This document shows, one piece after another, positions 16,758 to 24,591 of a stretch of 64,000 nucleotides of DNA. The stretch covers positions 45,747-109,746 of the forward strand of contig CAMBNV010000009.1 in NCBI GenBank assembly GCA_945869195.1, read 5' to 3'. Every line of letters starts with the position of its first letter. Position 1 is the first letter of the stretch. The position numbers and the translations under genes are program-made. This DNA is from Gemmatimonas phototrophica. GTDB lineage: Bacteria > Gemmatimonadota > Gemmatimonadetes > Gemmatimonadales > Gemmatimonadaceae. Under the pieces are notes generated by a model. That model had not been told where the DNA came from and did no database searches. It saw only the letters and a list, made by a program, of their open reading frames with translations.

Positions 16758-17255
16758 CTACTGGACGGTGACTACGCCCTTCATCCCCATCGCGAGGTGC
16801 GGCGTGCAGTTGAACGGATACGAACCAGCCGGGATCTTCGCGAACGAGATCGTGATGTTCTCGCCGGCGGTCATGTACATGAGCGAGCTCAGCTCGGCCA
16901 TCCGCTGGGAGCCGAAGTTCGCGTCGAGCTGCGACTTCGCGTCGGCGGCGAGCGCCGCGCCGTCGAACGCGACGTTGTGCGGGCCGCCCGAGACGAACAC
17001 GAACTTCACGGCATCGCCGGTCTTGATCGTCAGGTTGGCCGGCTCGAAGCGATAGCCCTTCTCGTCACCGACCATCTTGATTTCGTGCGTGGTGCCGGTG
17101 GCCGGCGCCAACACTGCAGCGCCGGCAGCAGCGGGCGCCGCGGCAGCGGTTTCGGTCGTCGGAGCCGGAGCCGACTCGCCGGCCGGCTGGGACTCACCAC
17201 CGCAGGCGGCGAACACGAACACGCTCATGACGAGCGCAAGACCCTTGATCTGCAT
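16758..17255 (-). CDS. Cupredoxin (plastocyanin/azurin-like) lipoprotein
   Basis: About 165 residues. The signal peptide ends in a lipobox (FVFAACGG), followed by a Pro/Ala-rich linker and a cupredoxin domain. The type-1 copper ligands are visible: His in SGGPHNVAFD, then Cys-x-x-His and Met in FNCTPHLAMGM. It is a periplasmic electron carrier anchored to a membrane. The ATG at 17255 has a perfect aggagg about 10 bp upstream, which decides the start. Upstream lies a TGTGA-N6-TCACA palindrome, so CRP/FNR-family control is likely. Redox partner unknown. Confidence 0.88.
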   Translation of the reverse strand: MQIKGLALVMSVFVFAACGGESQPAGESAPAPTTETAAAAPAAAGAAVLAPATGTTHEIKMVGDEKGYRFEPANLTIKTGDAVKFVFVSGGPHNVAFDGAALAADAKSQLDANFGSQRMAELSSLMYMTAGENITISFAKIPAGSYPFNCTPHLAMGMKGVVTVQ

Positions 17256-17318
17256 TCCGAAAAGCCTCCTGGCCGAACAGATAGTTTGTGGGATGTATTC
17301 GCGGGTTTTCCCGCTGCA

Positions 17319-17334
17319 TGTGAAAATATTCACA
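17319..17334. promoter_or_regulatory. CRP/FNR-family operator, TGTGA-N6-TCACA
   Basis: TGTGAAAATATTCACA matches the CRP consensus half-sites perfectly on both arms. It lies about 64 bp upstream of the cupredoxin start and about 145 bp upstream of the esterase start, in the divergent promoter region. A GCGGG-tttt-CCCGC repeat sits just to its left (17301-17314). Confidence 0.6.
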
Positions 17335-17478
17335 AGTGGGCGGGAATGCAAATTCTTACCACTTGGATCCAGGGGCTCCGGTGAGGAGTTCGGTTGACCA
17401 CCTACGTGGCCCTGTCGACCCGAGCCCGCGCCGACCAACTTTGCGCAGTCAGACGCGCCCCCACCACGGAGCCCTCGA

Positions 17479-19224
17479 ATGCACCGCCCCCCCACGCGTT
17501 TCCGCTTCGCCCTCGCGACGGCCGCCACGCTCACGGCTTTCGCTCTCTTCACGCACGCGCACGCCCTCGCCGCCCAGCCCCGCATCAGCATCACCCGCTC
17601 CGGCGCCATTCCCGCCCCCCTCGACGGCCGTCTCCTCCTCTACCTCTCCACCGACACCACCGGCACCCCGCGCTCGCAGGTGAACGACGGCGCCGGCACC
17701 GCCCAGGTGTTCGGCATCGACGTCACGAGCTGGCGCGCCGGCACCCCGCAGACCGTCGACGCCACGGCATTCGGCTACCCGGTGCAGTCGCTGCGGGAGC
17801 TCAAGCCCGGGCGGTATCGCATCCAGGCGCTCCTCAACCGATACGAGCGCTTCACCCGCTCCGACGGGCACACGGTGCTGCTGCCGCCCGACCGCGGGGA
17901 AGGCCAGCAGATGAACGCCAAGCCCGGCAATCTCTTCTCCAAGCCCGTGACCGTCACCGTCGCGGCGAACGCGCGACTGCAGCTCGAGCTCACCGAGGAG
18001 ATCCCCGCGCTCCCCGACCCGGCGACCCAGCAGACCAAGTACGTGAAGTACGTGCGCATCCGTTCCGAGCGGCTGAGCAAGTTCTGGGGCACCGACTTCT
18101 TCCTCGCCGCCTGGGTGCTGCTCCCCGAGGGCTTCGACTCGCACCCCGACGCGCGCTACCCGCTCGTCGTGAATCAGGGGCACTTTCCCGCCACGCTCAG
18201 CGGCTGGCGCGAGACGCCGCCCGACCCCGACCTCAAGCCCGACTACTCCGCGCGCTTCAACCTCGCCGGCTACAATCGCATTCAGCAGGAACTCGGCTAC
18301 CAGCTCTATAAGGACTGGACCGCCGCCGGCTTCCCGCGCGCACTCATGATCGAGATCCAGCACCCCACGCCCTACTACGACGACTCGTACGCCGTGAACT
18401 CGGCCAACAACGGCCCGTACGGCGATGCGATCATGTACGAGCTGATCCCCGAGATCGAGAAGCGCTACCGCGGACTCGGCGCCGGCTGGGCGCGCTTCAA
18501 CTTCGGCGGCTCCACCGGCGGCTGGGAGTCGATGGCGGTGCAGCTGTTCTACCCGGACGAGTTCAACGGCGCCTGGATCGCGTGCCCCGACCCGATCGAC
18601 TTCCGCCACTTCACCGTGGTGGACGTCTATAAAGACAGGAACGCGTACTATGACGAAGGCCCCTTCAAACGCGTCCCGCGCCCCGGCACCCGCAACTACC
18701 TGGGGCATGTGAACACCACGCTCGAGCAGATGAACCACCGCGAGCTCGCGCTTGGCAGCCATTCGCGCTCGGGCGATCAGTGGGACGTGTGGGAGAGCGT
18801 CTACTCGCCGGTGGGTGCGGACGGGTATCCCAAGCCGATCTGGGACCGCCGCACGGGCGTGATCGACACCACCGTGGCCGCGTACTGGCGCGAGAACTTC
18901 GACCTCTCGCACATCCTGCGCCGCGACTGGGCGCGGCTGGGCCCCAAGCTACGCGGCAAGCTGCGCCTCTACGTGGGCGATATGGACAACTACTACCTCA
19001 ACAACGCGGTGTACGAGGTGGAGAAGTTCCTGCGGCAGGCGGATCCGCCGGCGGACGCGGTGGTGGACTATGGGGACCGGGATGAGCACTGCTGGAACGG
19101 GGATCAGACGCGGAGCAATGCGTATTCCAGGTTGAGGTATCCGCAGATGGTGCTGCCTTGGGCGGTGGAGCGGATGATCATGACGGCGCCGGTGGGGGGG
19201 GACTTGAGGAGTTGGCGGTATTAG
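17479..19224 (+). CDS. Secreted alpha/beta-hydrolase (putative esterase)
   Basis: 581 residues with a Sec signal (MHRPPTRFRFALATAATLTAF...ALAA). A beta-rich N-terminal domain of about 200 residues is followed by an esterase-D-like hydrolase domain. The nucleophile elbow is FGGSTGGWES near residue 350. LVVNQGHFPATLSG is the early strand, and VDYGDRDEHCWNGD near the C-terminus supplies plausible acid and His residues. The start ATG at 17479 opens the signal peptide. It stands alone, divergent from the cupredoxin gene. Substrate unknown. Confidence 0.75.
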   Translation: MHRPPTRFRFALATAATLTAFALFTHAHALAAQPRISITRSGAIPAPLDGRLLLYLSTDTTGTPRSQVNDGAGTAQVFGIDVTSWRAGTPQTVDATAFGYPVQSLRELKPGRYRIQALLNRYERFTRSDGHTVLLPPDRGEGQQMNAKPGNLFSKPVTVTVAANARLQLELTEEIPALPDPATQQTKYVKYVRIRSERLSKFWGTDFFLAAWVLLPEGFDSHPDARYPLVVNQGHFPATLSGWRETPPDPDLKPDYSARFNLAGYNRIQQELGYQLYKDWTAAGFPRALMIEIQHPTPYYDDSYAVNSANNGPYGDAIMYELIPEIEKRYRGLGAGWARFNFGGSTGGWESMAVQLFYPDEFNGAWIACPDPIDFRHFTVVDVYKDRNAYYDEGPFKRVPRPGTRNYLGHVNTTLEQMNHRELALGSHSRSGDQWDVWESVYSPVGADGYPKPIWDRRTGVIDTTVAAYWRENFDLSHILRRDWARLGPKLRGKLRLYVGDMDNYYLNNAVYEVEKFLRQADPPADAVVDYGDRDEHCWNGDQTRSNAYSRLRYPQMVLPWAVERMIMTAPVGGDLRSWRY

Positions 19225-19513
19225 GGTGGGTGGCGGACTTCAGCATTGCGCCGAAGGTATGGGGACGGGTGGGGGGAGGACGCCGGGTGTCAGACCCTGC
19301 AACTAGATTCAAGAAGCATTAGACAAATAGAAGACCGGTCGCCGGCGCCCCGGCGGCCAACGTGAAGAGCGCGGCGAGGGATCCGACCCTGCGACCCGCG
19401 CGCCAGACCGTCACCCTGCGCAACTCTGCGCCGAGACGGTGGCAATGTCGGCCGGACTCCGTGTCCGGGACCACGTGCGAGCGGGCGCGAACCTCTCTCG
19501 AAAGGGTATCCGC
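19225..19513. other. Intergenic stretch, no gene recognised
   Basis: 289 bp between the esterase gene and the next ORF. It contains a gggtgtcagaccc motif (near 19286) followed by a short locally AT-richer patch (ctagattcaagaagcattagacaaatagaag), then GC-rich sequence. I see no ORF, tRNA or strong terminator. Confidence 0.5.
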
Positions 19514-20182
19514 ATGGCCACGAAGCACCCGGTGCAGTTCCGCGCGCAGCCGATCGCCGGCACGGACCTCGACTTCCGCCCCTCGAGTTACTGGAACGCC
19601 ACCGACCCCGCCGCGGCGATCACGCAGAACATCAAGGGACAGTTGCGCCGCGAGATGGTACGCGACTTCATCTCCGGCAACGTGCCCGAGATCCTCGGCG
19701 AGATCGACGACGAGCTGCTCAAGGACGAGGTGAGCGACGAGACCCGCCGCTTTCTCGGGTGCATGCATCCGTCGTGGATGGGCGGCGAATACCTGCCCGG
19801 CTACCCGCGCGGCGAGGTGGAGATCGCGCGGATCGTGCTCAAGTCGACGTTGGGCGACGTGATGAGCATCCGTGCGCGGCGGACGCACGCCGGGACCGTG
19901 CTGCTGCGGATGGTGGACGAGTACGAGTCGGTGTTCCGCTCGGTGCATGCTAGGGCGAAGCGGCCGCTCACGCTCGGGCAGCTGGTCGAGTTCATCGACA
20001 ACATCAACATGGTCGGGGAGCGGGAGCCTACGCTGCCGTGGGTGGAGGCGTGCGTCGAGTACGGGGCGGAAGGCGACATCGGGTTCGCGACGGTCGAGTC
20101 GGATGCGTATCCCGAGCTGGGGGCCTACTACGCACTAAGGCTGGCGGCGTGGGACGCGGGCAAGCGGGGCGATGACTACTGA
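19514..20182 (+). CDS. Conserved-looking hypothetical protein
   Basis: 222 residues, soluble, no signal peptide or membrane segment. N-terminal FRAQPIAGTDLDFRPSSYWN, an RREMVRDFISGNVPEILGEIDDEL helix pair, CMHPSWMGGEYLP, and a middle LVEFIDNINMVGE. I do not recognise the family. The ATG at 19514 has an aaaggg site about 10 bp upstream; an in-frame ATG at 19439 is less likely. Codon use is like the surroundings. No operon partner. Confidence 0.6.
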   Translation: MATKHPVQFRAQPIAGTDLDFRPSSYWNATDPAAAITQNIKGQLRREMVRDFISGNVPEILGEIDDELLKDEVSDETRRFLGCMHPSWMGGEYLPGYPRGEVEIARIVLKSTLGDVMSIRARRTHAGTVLLRMVDEYESVFRSVHARAKRPLTLGQLVEFIDNINMVGEREPTLPWVEACVEYGAEGDIGFATVESDAYPELGAYYALRLAAWDAGKRGDDY

Positions 20183-20306
20183 AGAAGAGACGGAATGAGC
20201 GGACAAGCCACTAGCGAACGTCTACACCGTGGCCGCAGACCTGTTCTACCATGCGCTCGTCGCGCGGCCTGCCGTGGGTGGCTCACTCGCCGGCGTGCGC
20301 GTCGGA

Positions 20307-21602
20307 CTAGAACGCCATCAGCGTGAATCGGTTCAGCTGCGACGGATTGCCGATGTACGTGAAGCGCATGTTCCGCATCCACTCCCTCGCGACGCGCTGC
20401 ACGTCCTCGCCGGTGACGGCGCGCAGATCGGCCACGAACCGGTCGCCGGCGTGGTAGTCGCCGCGGTACAACTCGGCCCGTGCCAAGAAATCCGCCTGCG
20501 CACCCGACGTCTCGTTGTCCAGGAAGTACTCGGTGATGAACTGCTGCACGAGCGGCGCCAGTGCCTCAGTCGGGATCAGCACCTCCTGCAGGCTCCGCAC
20601 CTGCTCGCGCATCACGCGGAGTGTCTCGTCGGGGCGCGTGGTGGTGACGTAGAGTCCGCCCGAGGTGACCGCCCGATCGCGAAAGCGCGCCTCGACCGCG
20701 TACGTCAGGTTGCGGCGCGATCTCACTTCGGCGAAGAGTCGCCCCTGCAGGATCGCGGTGGCCACGCGCAAGGCCGGTATGTCGGCCGCGCCGGCGCTCG
20801 GCCCACTCCACCACCCGAGGATGTAGTTCGTGGGCAGCCGCCGAGACACCACGTGAACGCTCGAGCCCACCCGCGGCCCAAGGGCCGCGGGCACCTTCCA
20901 CGCGTACGAGCCCTCCGGCAACGCGCCGAGCGTCGCGTGTACGAGCTGTTCCAGCCGTGCGCGCGGGATATTGCCGACGACCACGAGCATCAGGCGCGAC
21001 CGCACGATCTGCGTTCGGTGGAACGCGCGCAGCTGGTCGATCGTGATCGACGCGACGGAGCGCTCGGTGCCAACGGCCGAGAGCGCGTACGGGTAGCCGA
21101 CGAACGCGACGCTGTCCGCGAGGTATTCGAGCAGCGCGTCCGGATCGTCCTCGCGCTGCGCCAACGCGGCCACGCGGTTCGCGCGCACGAACTCGAAGTC
21201 CGCTGGCGCGAGCGTTGGGTTCAGCAACCGGTCGGCGTAGATGCTCCAGGTCGAGTCGATCCGATCGGTGGTCGTCCGCAGGCCGAAGACCGTGTAGTCA
21301 TCGGTCGCGGCGACGCCGATCTCGCTGCCGGTGCGCGCCATCGCACGGCGGAGCGCATCGCCGGGGTACTTCTTCGTGCCGCGCTCCGTGACCTCGAGCA
21401 GCATCGGTTCGAGACCCGCGGTCTGCGGTGTGGCGAGCTGCACACCGCCGAGCAGGTAAAGGTTCGCAACGAAGAGGTTGGTGTTCGTTTGCCGATGGAT
21501 CACCGTGATCCCGTCGACGACGAATCGCGTTGTCGCCTGTGCCTGCAGCGGCGACGCGGGCGCGAGGGCAAGGGCGGCGAGCAGCGCGGTCCGACGGATC
21601 AT
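20307..21602 (-). CDS. M16-family peptidase-like protein, inactive subunit
   Basis: About 431 residues with signal peptide MIRRTALLAALALAPASPLQAQ. It has the M16 fold (LYLLGGVQLATPQTAGLEPMLLE, RSRLMLVVVGNIPRARLEQLV, FAEVRSRRNLTYAVEARF). The zinc motif HxxEH is missing: the equivalent helix reads GLEPMLLEVTERGTKK. The conserved R/Y glycine-rich loop region is kept. Its ATG overlaps the stop of the upstream active partner (ATGA), so the two should form a periplasmic heterodimer, as in bacterial M16B pairs. End at tag 20307. Confidence 0.85.
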   Translation of the reverse strand: MIRRTALLAALALAPASPLQAQATTRFVVDGITVIHRQTNTNLFVANLYLLGGVQLATPQTAGLEPMLLEVTERGTKKYPGDALRRAMARTGSEIGVAATDDYTVFGLRTTTDRIDSTWSIYADRLLNPTLAPADFEFVRANRVAALAQREDDPDALLEYLADSVAFVGYPYALSAVGTERSVASITIDQLRAFHRTQIVRSRLMLVVVGNIPRARLEQLVHATLGALPEGSYAWKVPAALGPRVGSSVHVVSRRLPTNYILGWWSGPSAGAADIPALRVATAILQGRLFAEVRSRRNLTYAVEARFRDRAVTSGGLYVTTTRPDETLRVMREQVRSLQEVLIPTEALAPLVQQFITEYFLDNETSGAQADFLARAELYRGDYHAGDRFVADLRAVTGEDVQRVAREWMRNMRFTYIGNPSQLNRFTLMAF

Positions 21603-23026
21603 GGCGCCGTCCTCCGGCCGGCGAGCTCCTGCTCGGTGAGCCGGAGTCGCGCCTGCTCCCCTTCGGGCAACATGACGCCCGTAATACGCGGCCTGCCCAC
21701 GATGTATCGCCGTGCATAGTCCTGCAGCTGGCGCGGCGTCTGCTTGGCCATTTCTTCGATGTACCTGAGGTGATAGTCGAGCCCGATGACGCTCCACCAG
21801 AAGCCGATCGTGTGGGCATTTTCCGAGGCGCGCTCCTGACCGAACGCGGTGGTCACCGAGCGGAGGGCCTTGACCGCATCGAGCTCCTCGGCGCTGAAAT
21901 AGCCGGGCTCGAGGGTGGCGGCAAGCTCGATCTCGAGTACCCGGAGCCCCTCACGCAGCCTGTCCGGCGTGGTCTGGCCCGAGACCGTGATCGGGCCGAC
22001 ATGGTTGAGCGTGTAGTAGTTGACTCCAACGCCCTGCCAGAGCCCACTCTCCACCAGGCGCTGCTGAAACCGCGACGTCGGCTGGTTGAGCACGTCGGAG
22101 TAGACATCGGCCGCGAAGGTCGCCGCCTGGTCCGCGCGCGCACCTGGGCCATGCCACTGCATCTGGACCGTGACCGCATTCACCGCCTCTTCGTGGATCA
22201 ACCCTTGGCTCTCCCGCAACGGGTCGACCGGTGGGATCGGCTCGCGGGTGAACGGGTCTTCACCGCGCGCCCAGTCGCCGAACGAGCGTTCGGCGATCGC
22301 GAAGATCCGCTCCGGCTCCACGTCGCCGGCCACGATCAGCACCGCGTTGTTCGGGAGGTAATAGCGGTCGCGAATCGTGCGCATCTGCGCGGGCGTCACG
22401 GCGGCGATCACGGTGCGGTCTCCGATTGTGTTCTTGCGGCTCCAGGAGGCGCCCCAGAGTTGACGCCCGATCCGCTGGTCAAACCTGAAGTACGGCGACG
22501 ACTCGGCACGGTCGTACTCGCCGAGCACCACCACCTTTTCGCGACGCAACTCGTCGTCAAGGAACTTGGCTCCACGCAAGGCCGCGTCGAGGAACTGCAT
22601 GCCGCCCTCGACCGAATCGGCGACAACCGTGAGGTAGTAGCTCACGAGCTCCTCGCGCGTCGTGGCATTGAACGCGGCACCGAGCGAAGCGGCACGGTCC
22701 ATGAACTCGTCGGGCCGGGGGTAGCGGTCGTTCGCCTTGAAAAACATGTGCTCGAAGAGATGGGCGAGTCCCGCGTACTCGGGGGTCTGCGTGAACGCCC
22801 CATTGCGCACCACAAGTTCGATCGTGGCAATCGGCACGCCACCGCCCGGAACCACGATCACCTCAAGCCCATTGGGGAGAACCCGCTGGCGGATCGTCCG
22901 CTCGAGCTCCATCCGCTGCGACTGCAGTGGCGTCGTGAGTGCCGAACCGGCAACGAGGAGGAGGAGCGCACCGAACAGGAGAGGGCGGCTGGCGACAGAG
23001 AGCCACCGCGGGTTGATTACGCGCAT
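21599..23026 (-). CDS. M16-family zinc metallopeptidase, catalytic subunit
   Basis: About 475 residues. A signal/anchor segment (SRPLLFGALLLLVAGSAL) is followed by the catalytic domain with the inverted zinc motif HLFEH (AGLAHLFEHMFFKA, near residue 90) and the distal ligand Glu in VVLGEYDRAES. The second half is the usual inactive M16 repeat with VNYYTLNHVGP and LRSVTTAFGQERASEN. It presumably degrades peptides in the periplasm with the downstream partner. Start ATG at 23026; an ATG at 23035 is in frame too. The murB start lies only 4 bp away on the other strand. Confidence 0.88.
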   Translation of the reverse strand: MRVINPRWLSVASRPLLFGALLLLVAGSALTTPLQSQRMELERTIRQRVLPNGLEVIVVPGGGVPIATIELVVRNGAFTQTPEYAGLAHLFEHMFFKANDRYPRPDEFMDRAASLGAAFNATTREELVSYYLTVVADSVEGGMQFLDAALRGAKFLDDELRREKVVVLGEYDRAESSPYFRFDQRIGRQLWGASWSRKNTIGDRTVIAAVTPAQMRTIRDRYYLPNNAVLIVAGDVEPERIFAIAERSFGDWARGEDPFTREPIPPVDPLRESQGLIHEEAVNAVTVQMQWHGPGARADQAATFAADVYSDVLNQPTSRFQQRLVESGLWQGVGVNYYTLNHVGPITVSGQTTPDRLREGLRVLEIELAATLEPGYFSAEELDAVKALRSVTTAFGQERASENAHTIGFWWSVIGLDYHLRYIEEMAKQTPRQLQDYARRYIVGRPRITGVMLPEGEQARLRLTEQELAGRRTAP

Positions 23027-23029
23027 CCT

Positions 23030-24034
23030 ATGCATTCACCGCATTCGAGTGACCGGCACCCGTCCCCGCAGGAGATCGCTGCGGCGCTGGCACCGGCGTT
23101 GGGAGCCTCGCGGCTCCGCCTGAACGAACCACTGGCGTCATACACCACGTTTCGTATCGGCGGTCCCGCCGACGTGCTGTACGATGCCACCACTGCGGGC
23201 GAACTCGCCAGCGCCGTCACGGCGGCGAAAGATGCCGCTGTGCCACTGTTCGTGCTCGGCCTCGGCGCCAACATCCTCATCGGAGATCTCGGCTTCCGGG
23301 GGTTGGTGGTGCGCAACGTCGCTCGAGGCGTCGAGGAGTTGGGGGGAGGCCGGGTACGCGCGGAGAGCGGTGTGATTGTCGCCGACCTCATCCAGCACTG
23401 CGTCGCCAGTGGGTGGACCGGACTCGAGCACTACGTGGGGATTCCGAGCACGGTCGGTGGCGCAGTCTGGCAGAACCTCCACTTCCTCTCGCCAGCCCCG
23501 GACCGCGCGCGGACGATGTTCATCGAAGAGCTCGTGGAATCGGTCGAGCTGCTCGGCACCGATGGGTCGCGGTCCCTGGCATCGCGCGCCGAGATGCAGT
23601 TCGGCTACGATGTCTCGCGACTCCATACCAGCGGCGAGGTCGCCCTCGCGGTCACCTTCGCGCTCGCCCCCGGCGATCCGGCGCAGATGCATCGCATCAT
23701 GCAGGAGAACCTCGGCTGGCGCGGGTCGCGGCATCCGTGGCTCGAGGTTCACCCCAGCGCCGGCTCCATCTTCAAGAAGATCGAAGGGGTGGGAGCCGGG
23801 CGGCTCATCGATCAGTGCGGACTCAAGGGGCACCGAATTGGTGGCGCCCAGATCTCGCACCTCCATGCCAACATCATGGTGAACCTCGGTGGCGCCACCG
23901 CCGCCGACGTCCGGGCGTTGATCAGCCACGCCCAGCACGCCGTGTTGCAACGCTGCAATCAGTTCCTCGAGCCGGAGATCGGGTTCATCGGCGCGTTCGT
24001 CGACGAATCCGCGCAGGGCACCGTCAGCAGCTGA
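23030..24034 (+). CDS. murB: UDP-N-acetylenolpyruvoylglucosamine reductase
   Basis: FAD-dependent NADPH reductase making UDP-MurNAc for peptidoglycan. About 334 residues. It shows YTTFRIGGPADV, the FAD loop VLGLGANILIGD, GLEHYVGIPSTVGGAVWQN, the catalytic-Ser region HPSAGSIFKK with Ser as proton donor, and the C-terminal Glu in FLEPEIGFIGAF. The reading frame is open far upstream, but that is antisense to the M16 gene. I start at ATG 23030, where the family's N-terminus begins. Its 3' end overlaps the convergent gene by 76 bp. Confidence 0.92.
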   Translation: MHSPHSSDRHPSPQEIAAALAPALGASRLRLNEPLASYTTFRIGGPADVLYDATTAGELASAVTAAKDAAVPLFVLGLGANILIGDLGFRGLVVRNVARGVEELGGGRVRAESGVIVADLIQHCVASGWTGLEHYVGIPSTVGGAVWQNLHFLSPAPDRARTMFIEELVESVELLGTDGSRSLASRAEMQFGYDVSRLHTSGEVALAVTFALAPGDPAQMHRIMQENLGWRGSRHPWLEVHPSAGSIFKKIEGVGAGRLIDQCGLKGHRIGGAQISHLHANIMVNLGGATAADVRALISHAQHAVLQRCNQFLEPEIGFIGAFVDESAQGTVSS

Positions 24035-24591
24035 CGTCCGAGCGCACGGAGCGCGCGCGGTACCGGACCACCGCGCGGAAGGTCGCCGCGCTCTTCGCGG
24101 CTAGAGAGCCCGCGCGGAGTCTCGAACCACCAGCTGGAGGCCGTGCGGTCGCGCGTGCGCTCCCAGATGAACCCGCGTTGACCGGCCCTCGGGCGGCGGC
24201 GAAGGAACTCCACACGATCGAGCCTACCGGTCGCACGGTCGGCCACGGCAAAGAGGACCGCGGTCGAGGTGTCGCCCAGGCGCAGTTGCAGCCGGCGGCG
24301 CAGTTGTTCGGTCTCGCGGTCATTCATCTGGATGCACTCGTAGAACGGGAGTGGTGACGGAACGCCGGCGCTGATCTCGTCGCGCACATCGAGCAAGCCC
24401 ATCAGCCCGGACGGCAACGACGCGAAGGCGGCCGAGTCGGCCCGTGACGAGTCGAGCGCGAGTGCGATCCATGGCGCGGCGGCCGCCTGAGCCTCTGGCA
24501 GATCACGATGCACCAGCCGGGCCGCCACGATCGGTGCGGCGACGGCCAACAGGACGAGCGCCGTCACTCCGAACCGTCCGCTTCGGTTCAT
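23959..24591 (-). CDS. Hypothetical exported protein
   Basis: About 210 residues, N-terminal signal or anchor (FGVTALVLLAVAAPIVAARLV). The rest is Arg-rich and soluble, with LPFYECIQMNDRETEQLRRRLQLRLGDTS and SSWWFETPRGLSSREE. No family recognised. The ATG at 24591 overlaps the stop of the upstream outer-membrane-protein-like gene (ATGA), so it is likely co-expressed with it. Its last 25 codons overlap the murB 3' end in antisense, which casts some doubt on the C-terminus but not on the start. Confidence 0.55.
   Translation of the reverse strand: MNRSGRFGVTALVLLAVAAPIVAARLVHRDLPEAQAAAAPWIALALDSSRADSAAFASLPSGLMGLLDVRDEISAGVPSPLPFYECIQMNDRETEQLRRRLQLRLGDTSTAVLFAVADRATGRLDRVEFLRRRPRAGQRGFIWERTRDRTASSWWFETPRGLSSREERGDLPRGGPVPRALRALGRQLLTVPCADSSTNAPMNPISGSRN

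Noticed and set aside
20845..20862. CACGTGAA core as an extra parS site
   Set aside because: Only the central eight bases match; the outer arms do not fit, and it lies inside the M16 coding region.
21530..24034. Single 834-codon open frame on the plus strand ending in murB
   Set aside because: The first 500 codons are antisense to the M16 peptidase gene and Arg-rich without domains. Only the part from ATG 23030 is MurB.
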